From NCBI RefSeq assembly GCF_037975245.1, contig NC_092564.1, positions 26,764,984 to 26,828,983 on the forward strand: 64,000 nucleotides of DNA, in the 5' to 3' direction. The position numbers and the translations under genes are program-made. This document shows positions 63,101 through 64,000 of this stretch, one piece after another. The notes under the pieces were generated by a model that saw only the letters and a list, made by a program, of their open reading frames with translations, was not told the DNA's origin and ran no database searches. Position 1 is the stretch's first letter; every line of letters begins with the position of its first letter. This DNA is from Apostichopus japonicus (Eukaryota; Echinodermata; Holothuroidea; Aspidochirotida; Stichopodidae).

Positions 63101-64000
63101 CTTACTTTTGGTGATGTTACAAACAAAGCGCTCTTGTGCAGCATGAAAGGATGCATGAGGGCTCTTGTAGCCCAGCTAAAGCATGAAAACGAGGACTTGA
63201 GGCAGGTCGCTGCCAGTGTGCTTCGCAATTTATCATGGAGGGCAGATATGGCCAGTAAGAGAATTTTGCGGGACATTGGAGCTGTTCCAGCACTAATGAA
63301 ATGTGCCTTGGAAGTTGGTAAAGAGTCGTCATTGAAAAGTGTGCTAAGTGCTCTCTGGAACTTGTCTGCGCATTGCACAGAAAACAAAGCGGACATCTGC
63401 GCAGTGGAGGGTGCACTGAACTTCCTCGTCGGCACTCTTACTTACAAAAGTCCCACTAGAAACTGGGCCGTAGTAGAGAATGGTGGCGGAATCCTTCGTA
63501 ACGTTTCCAGCCATATCGCCACAAACGAGCAATACAGGAAAGTACTCAGAGACAATAACTGCCTGCAAATCCTTCTGCGCCACCTCAAGTCTTCGAGTCT
63601 GACGATTGTCAGCAATGCCTGCGGTACTCTTTGGAACTTGTCAGCTCGGAATAAGGAAGATCAGGATCTGCTATGGGAGCTAGGAGCTGTCAGTATGTTG
63701 AAAAATTTGGTACATTCAAAGCACAAAGTGATTGCCATGGGGAGTTCTGCTGCTCTGAGGAACCTCATGTCAGCCAGACCCGATTTACTGGCAGCTGAGA
63801 ATCAGAAAGATGGACAACCAACATTGCATGTTAGAAAGCAAAGGGCCCTGGAGGCAGAAATCGATAAAAATCTTAGAGATTCGCATCTGGAAGGTGCCGA
63901 TCGGGAGAGGAAAAGATACTCGTACAGCTTCCCTCGGCAAGGTGCGAATCGTAATGAAGGGTTTCCTTCTTCGAGGACAATGCCATCAATACAAGGCAAC
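21101..64000 (+). CDS. APC: Adenomatous polyposis coli (APC) orthologue, N-terminal 816 residues
   Basis: Gene-level entry. Ten coding exons (21116-21187, 28206-28347, 46868-46982, 57293-57401, 58862-59050, 59947-60309, 61260-61377, 61687-61911, 62560-62661, 62988->64000) join in phase to 2448 nt. Family knowledge: APC is a cytoplasmic scaffold of the beta-catenin destruction complex (with Axin, GSK3 and CK1) and also binds microtubules and the cytoskeleton through its armadillo and C-terminal regions. Visible here: an N-terminal coiled coil (about 1-70), a second coiled coil (about 100-209), a Ser/Asn-rich linker (210-325), then the conserved pre-armadillo block KVEMVYSLLSMLGTHDKDDM and armadillo repeats to about residue 760, ending in LHVRKQRALEAE. 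The beta-catenin-binding 15/20-aa repeats, SAMP motifs and basic region lie beyond 64000. Intron positions and phases correspond to the vertebrate gene up to residue 479. Identification is essentially certain. Confidence 0.98.
21188..28205 (+). other. APC: APC intron 1
   Basis: 7.0-kb intron, GTAAGT to TTTTTCAG. No gene inside. It holds C-rich and G-rich runs (21200-21240, 23215-23250, 24180-24230, 26385-26415) and many TACTGTAC-like words around 24990-25800. A low-repeat, CpG-containing stretch at about 26570-27060 could be regulatory. No transposon end was recognised. Confidence 0.75.
28206..28347 (+). CDS. APC: APC coding exon 2 (coiled coil)
   Basis: Acceptor ATTTTTCAG ends at 28205; donor GTAGGT starts at 28348. 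It enters in phase 0 and leaves in phase 1. It encodes ELKDNSHQLCQLETEASSMK then DALLQLHFS..., matching vertebrate ELEDNSNHLTKLETEASNMK. The region continues the N-terminal coiled coil. The tail after about residue 50 is shorter and more diverged than in vertebrates. Confidence 0.95.
30355..30460 (+). mobile_element. Foldback MITE family, partial copy
   Basis: TACCTGTCTCCTCACAACCT followed by TAGCACTCTTCCTCTAGAGTGAACTG matches the left arm of the complete element at 57620-57832, and GGCCACTTCC matches its centre. The right arm is missing. Orientation is assigned relative to that copy. Confidence 0.65.
33140..33522. repeat. AT-rich dinucleotide tracts
   Basis: TATATATGTATGTATATAG near 33150 and TATATACATATACATATATA near 33492 are simple-sequence tracts separated by about 300 bases of non-coding DNA. 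Confidence 0.6.
35698..35760 (+). other. APC: Possible alternative 63-nt exon in APC intron 2
   Basis: The segment is bounded by a good acceptor (TTTGATTTCAG to 35697) and a good donor (GTAAGT from 35761). Its length is a multiple of three. Inserted after exon 2 (phase 1) it would read GDQIVSVTRDYYKCYPKEAH and then TGA, so it would act as a premature-stop (poison) exon. The other two frames are open. It may also be a chance pair of splice sites; there is no homology support. Confidence 0.2.
37333..37377 (+). mobile_element. MITE copy interrupted by LTR element (left part)
   Basis: CCTGTCTCCTCACATCTTCT then GCACTTTTACTCTAGA matches the left arm of the foldback element at 57620-57832. The match resumes on the other side of the LTR-like insertion at 38046-38075 (CTAGAGTGATTTGGGTAATC against CTAGAGTGAACTGGTAATC), proving that this copy was split. 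Confidence 0.7.
37378..38045 (-). mobile_element. Solo LTR-like element, 668 bp
   Basis: It starts TGTTACGTGACC (37378) and ends GGTTACATAACA (38045). The 5' TG / 3' CA ends and short imperfect inverted termini are those of a long terminal repeat. It is flanked by a 4-bp direct repeat ATAT (37374-37377 and 38046-38049). Its inner sequence is CpG-richer than the intron. On the minus strand TATAAAAG (near 37857-37850) makes a good TATA box, suggesting minus orientation. There is no internal coding region and no second LTR, as expected after LTR-LTR recombination. Alternative: a non-autonomous DNA transposon, less likely given the 4-bp duplication and TG/CA ends. Confidence 0.7.
38046..38075 (+). 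mobile_element. MITE copy interrupted by LTR element (right part)
   Basis: CTAGAGTGATTTGGGTAATC directly after the LTR-like element continues the MITE left arm seen at 37333-37377. Similarity fades by about 38075, so the rest of this copy is lost. Confidence 0.6.
38353..38412. repeat. AT dinucleotide microsatellite
   Basis: Interrupted (TA)n with TATACATATACATATATATA near 38391. Simple sequence only. Confidence 0.85.
39801..39890 (+). repeat. Dispersed GCAGCC...GATGCTGCAGCCCC repeat, copy 1
   Basis: TTATGCAGCCTGGTTGCAGG and then ATGCTGCAGCCCCCTCAGCA are shared, with few changes, by 49463-49530, 9.7 kb away in the next intron. Both are followed by ACTTTTGAT/ACTTTGAC. Probably an old interspersed element; family unknown. 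Confidence 0.6.
43305..43337. other. Short hairpin (13-bp arms, 7-nt loop)
   Basis: GCAGGGAGCTGTT (43305-43317) pairs with AACAACTCCCTGC (43325-43337), 12 of 13 positions Watson-Crick and one G-U wobble if transcribed. The arms do not extend further, so it is too short for a typical microRNA precursor. Confidence 0.5.
45141..45200 (+). promoter_or_regulatory. CCAAT/TATA-like pair in APC intron 2
   Basis: CGATTGGTTGG (inverted CCAAT) at 45141 is followed by GGGGTATAAACC at 45162. The spacing and sequence resemble a TATA promoter about 1.7 kb upstream of APC exon 3. It could drive a shorter APC transcript or belong to a decayed LTR. There is no further support. Confidence 0.2.
46445..46700 (+). 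repeat. Tandem repeat of GCACACTGTTTACAAA + TA-tract units
   Basis: Four units carry (GGCTATACT)...GCACACTGTTTACAAAnAGC followed by a (TA)n stretch and TTCATC/TTCGTC, starting near 46445, 46521, 46586 and 46643. CTAATGAATATA (46479-46490) and TATATTCATTAG (46510-46521) form a perfect 12-bp inverted repeat around a TA core. The array ends about 170 bases before the exon 3 acceptor. Confidence 0.8.
46868..46982 (+). CDS. APC: APC coding exon 3
   Basis: Acceptor TTTTCTCCCTCCAG ends at 46867; donor GTAGGG starts at 46983. Phase 1 in, phase 2 out. It encodes a variable stretch (VTMRGSPSASRIRSLPGAEP) and then the conserved QQELEKER, equivalent to vertebrate LEELEKER at the start of the second coiled coil. 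The divergent part has the same basic, Ser-rich character as the vertebrate region. Confidence 0.93.
49463..49530 (+). repeat. Dispersed GCAGCC...GATGCTGCAGCCCC repeat, copy 2
   Basis: CCTATGCAGCCATGCTGCAA then GATGCTGCAGCCCCTTCAGG aligns with 39801-39890 in the same orientation. Confidence 0.6.
50120..50148. repeat. CA microsatellite
   Basis: (CA)n at about 50120-50137 with an ACATACATACACAC continuation. Simple sequence. Confidence 0.8.
50467..50632 (+). repeat. Tandem repeat, ~53-bp unit, three copies
   Basis: Units start with CAATATTGTnCTGTATnnATTAGAG at 50467, 50521 and 50573, with a final partial CAATATGG at 50625. Periods are 54, 52 and 52 bases. Units 2 and 3 are nearly identical in their first 25 bases. 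Confidence 0.85.
51220..51780. promoter_or_regulatory. Candidate cis-regulatory stretch in APC intron 3
   Basis: This block lacks the homopolymers and simple repeats of the rest of the intron and has more CpG. It contains CTTTGATC (51715), matching the TCF/LEF core, CCTTTGAC (51505), and ATTAATGG/CCATTAATAATCATG homeobox-like words (51493 and 51583). Composition is suggestive only; conservation with a related species would be needed. Confidence 0.2.
53462..53486. other. Perfect hairpin, 9-bp arms
   Basis: ACTGGATGC (53462-53470) and GCATCCAGT (53478-53486) are exact inverse complements around a 7-base loop. Function unknown; likely part of an old repeat. Confidence 0.5.
54336..54547 (+). repeat. 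Minisatellite CCTCTATAGTATAGTATAGT
   Basis: About ten units of TCCTCTATAGTATAGTAT, varying by insertion of extra ATAGT and CATAGT. It starts and stops sharply in otherwise unique DNA. Confidence 0.9.
56378..56470 (+). repeat. ATT/ATG-rich simple sequence with poly-T and poly-G end
   Basis: GATGATGATGATTCTTATTA then TTATTATTATTGTTATTATAA, ending in runs of T and G at 56451-56467. Simple sequence. Confidence 0.75.
57293..57401 (+). CDS. APC: APC coding exon 4 (second coiled coil)
   Basis: Acceptor GTTCTTTGCAG ends at 57292; donor GTACGT starts at 57402. Phase 2 in, phase 0 out. It encodes YAHTQMQENEEKLKAWYMNH then LQDLKRRLEELPFSEH, matching vertebrate SLLLADLDKEEKEKDWYYAQLQNL...LPLTEN in length (109 nt) and pattern. 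Confidence 0.95.
57402..58861 (+). other. APC: APC intron 4
   Basis: 1.46-kb intron. The complete foldback MITE lies at 57620-57832. The rest is AT-rich with a C/A run at 58468-58500. No exon. Confidence 0.8.
57620..57832 (+). mobile_element. Foldback MITE, complete copy (~213 bp)
   Basis: The left arm (TTGCTTACAGTACCTATCTC, CCCACAACATTAGCACTGTC, ACTCTACC) is inversely repeated on the right: the complement of the right end reads TTGCTGACAGTACCTGTCTC, CTCACAATATTAGCATTCTC, ACTCTATC. Arms are at least 48 bp with scattered mismatches, and the centre contains GGAAGTGGCCGG. There is no coding capacity. I could not define a target duplication. Related pieces are at 30355-30460, 37333-37377/38046-38075 and perhaps 59228-59265. 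Confidence 0.8.
58862..59050 (+). CDS. APC: APC coding exon 5 (coiled coil)
   Basis: Acceptor CGTCACCCCAG ends at 58861; donor GTATGC starts at 59051. 189 nt, phase 0 both ends. It encodes LARQQIELEMKQLRDIMQKS then LGCPEEVATRQRKRAIRLHS, matching vertebrate MTRRQLEYEARQIRVAMEEQLGTCQDMEKRAQRRIARIQQIEKD. Charged heptads predict a coiled coil. Confidence 0.96.
59051..59946 (+). other. APC: APC intron 5
   Basis: 0.9-kb intron. A poly-G run lies at 59138-59148. A weak MITE-like piece (TCTCTCCTCACAATCCTAGT) lies at 59230. An imperfect palindrome (ACCAACCTAAT...ATTAGGTTTGT, with TAACAAATT/AATTTGTTA inside) spans about 59746-59820. Confidence 0.65.
59947..60309 (+). CDS. APC: APC coding exon 6 (Ser/Asn-rich linker)
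   Basis: Acceptor TTCATAATCAG ends at 59946; donor GTAGGG starts at 60310. 363 nt, phase 0 both ends, 121 residues. The sequence is rich in Ser, Asn, Gly and His and mostly unalignable, as expected for the linker between the coiled coils and the armadillo domain. Its end APQFGTK joins the conserved VEMVYSLL block of the next exon (vertebrate RRLTSHLGTKVEMVYSLL). It is longer than a single vertebrate exon here, so vertebrate exons may be fused or the linker expanded. Confidence 0.93.
60310..61259 (+). other. APC: APC intron 6
   Basis: 0.95-kb AT-rich intron, GTAGGG to TTTCTGTTGCAG. No feature seen. Confidence 0.8.
61260..61377 (+). CDS. APC: APC coding exon 7 (pre-armadillo block)
   Basis: Acceptor CTGTTGCAG ends at 61259; donor GTGATT starts at 61378 (weaker than the others). 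Phase 0 in, phase 1 out. It encodes VEMVYSLLSMLGTHDKDDMS then RTLLAMSSSQDSCISMRES, nearly identical to vertebrate APC. Together with GCLPLLIQLL from the next exon it forms the first helices of the armadillo superhelix. Confidence 0.97.
61378..61686 (+). other. APC: APC intron 7
   Basis: 309-bp intron, GTGATT to TTGTTTTCTAG. The flanking frame stays open into it for a short way. No other feature. Confidence 0.85.
61687..61911 (+). CDS. APC: APC coding exon 8 (armadillo start)
   Basis: Acceptor TTGTTTTCTAG ends at 61686; donor GTAAGC starts at 61912. Phase 1 both ends. It encodes CLPLLIQLLHGPERDFLLGE, then ARSRASTALHNIVHSHPKEA, then LLEQIRAYCDDL. These match vertebrate GCLPLLIQLLHGNDKDSVLL, ARARASAALHNIIHSQPDDK and LLEQIRAYCETC. 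The vertebrate tail after this point (EWQEAHEPG) is not conserved. Confidence 0.97.
61912..62559 (+). other. APC: APC intron 8
   Basis: 648-bp intron, GTAAGC to CTCCTCCACAG, AT-rich. No feature seen. Confidence 0.85.
62560..62661 (+). CDS. APC: APC coding exon 9
   Basis: Acceptor CTCCTCCACAG ends at 62559; donor GTATGC starts at 62662. 102 nt, phase 1 both ends. It encodes NEQAVGDHNPGQAIATLMKH then SFDEEYRSAICQL, equivalent to vertebrate VCVLMKLSFDEEHRHAMNEL. The exon ends exactly where the vertebrate one does, before GGLQAIAELL. Confidence 0.96.
62662..62987 (+). other. APC: APC intron 9
   Basis: 326-bp intron, GTATGC to TCTCTGTTTCAG. No feature seen. Confidence 0.85.
62988..64000 (+). CDS. 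APC: APC coding exon 10 (armadillo repeats; open at window edge)
   Basis: Acceptor TTTCTCTGTTTCAG ends at 62987; no stop or donor is met before 64000, so at least 1013 nt are in one exon. Phase 1 in; residues 479-816. It encodes the bulk of the armadillo domain with hallmark motifs TLRRYSGMALTNLTFGDVTN, VLRNLSWRAD, SALWNLSAHCTENKADICAV, GGGILRNVSSHIA, NACGTLWNLSAR and AALRNLM, then LHVRKQRALEAE. The asparagine ladder (the N of LRNLS/LWNLS) is intact. In vertebrates this part is split over several exons before the giant last exon. A basic and Ser-rich stretch follows (from about residue 780) and is poorly conserved. Confidence 0.98.

Noticed and set aside
63052-63999. Minus-strand frames of 65-127 codons
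   Set aside because: Antisense shadows of the APC armadillo exon.
1-64000. CRISPR arrays, operons, bacterial promoters or terminators
   Set aside because: The window is a spliced animal genome; the tandem repeats found lack CRISPR repeat-spacer structure.

Overview
This is animal nuclear DNA: AT-rich, mostly non-coding, with short exons bounded by clean GT/AG splice sites and many decayed transposons. The APC protein resembles vertebrate APC closely in its armadillo region. Long introns and frequent TAGGCCTA-like and TACTGTAC-like words suggest an invertebrate deuterostome, perhaps an echinoderm. That species guess is weak; the gene calls do not depend on it.

Two protein-coding genes lie in divergent orientation, and both run off the window. 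On the left (minus strand, 5272 down to 1) is a FAST-kinase-domain (FASTKD) family gene, a predicted mitochondrial RNA-processing protein. It has one 2.1 kb exon followed by three small exons: 5272-3179, 2439-2311, 940-827 and 34-<1. The RAP end lies outside the window. On the right (plus strand, from 21101) is the orthologue of adenomatous polyposis coli (APC), the scaffold of the beta-catenin destruction complex. Ten coding exons (21116-21187, 28206-28347, 46868-46982, 57293-57401, 58862-59050, 59947-60309, 61260-61377, 61687-61911, 62560-62661, 62988->64000) join in phase into 816 residues. These cover the N-terminal coiled coils and all or nearly all of the armadillo domain. The last exon is still open at the window edge.

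Between the genes (5.3-21.1 kb) I see no other convincing gene. The stretch holds repeats: a ~125-bp tandem array (7504-7930), two copies of a four-motif GGGACGCAA element (8931-8992 and 10302-10363), a degenerate minisatellite (15.36-17.06 kb) split by a 741-bp hAT-like element with a perfect 8-bp target duplication, the 3' end of a CR1/L2-type LINE, and a 400-bp ACT/ATT microsatellite. A promoter or 5'UTR for APC is plausible around 18.6-19.1 kb but is not proven.

The long APC introns hold a solo LTR-like element (37378-38045) inserted into a copy of a foldback MITE family, other copies of that MITE, several minisatellites, and a possible 63-nt cassette exon (35698-35760). I found no CRISPR array, operon, rRNA or tRNA. 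The two genes have no evident functional link. The most notable points are the nested and dated transposon insertions, the paired GGGACGCAA elements, the Met-Cys upstream ORF before the APC start, and the single large exon that carries most of the armadillo domain.
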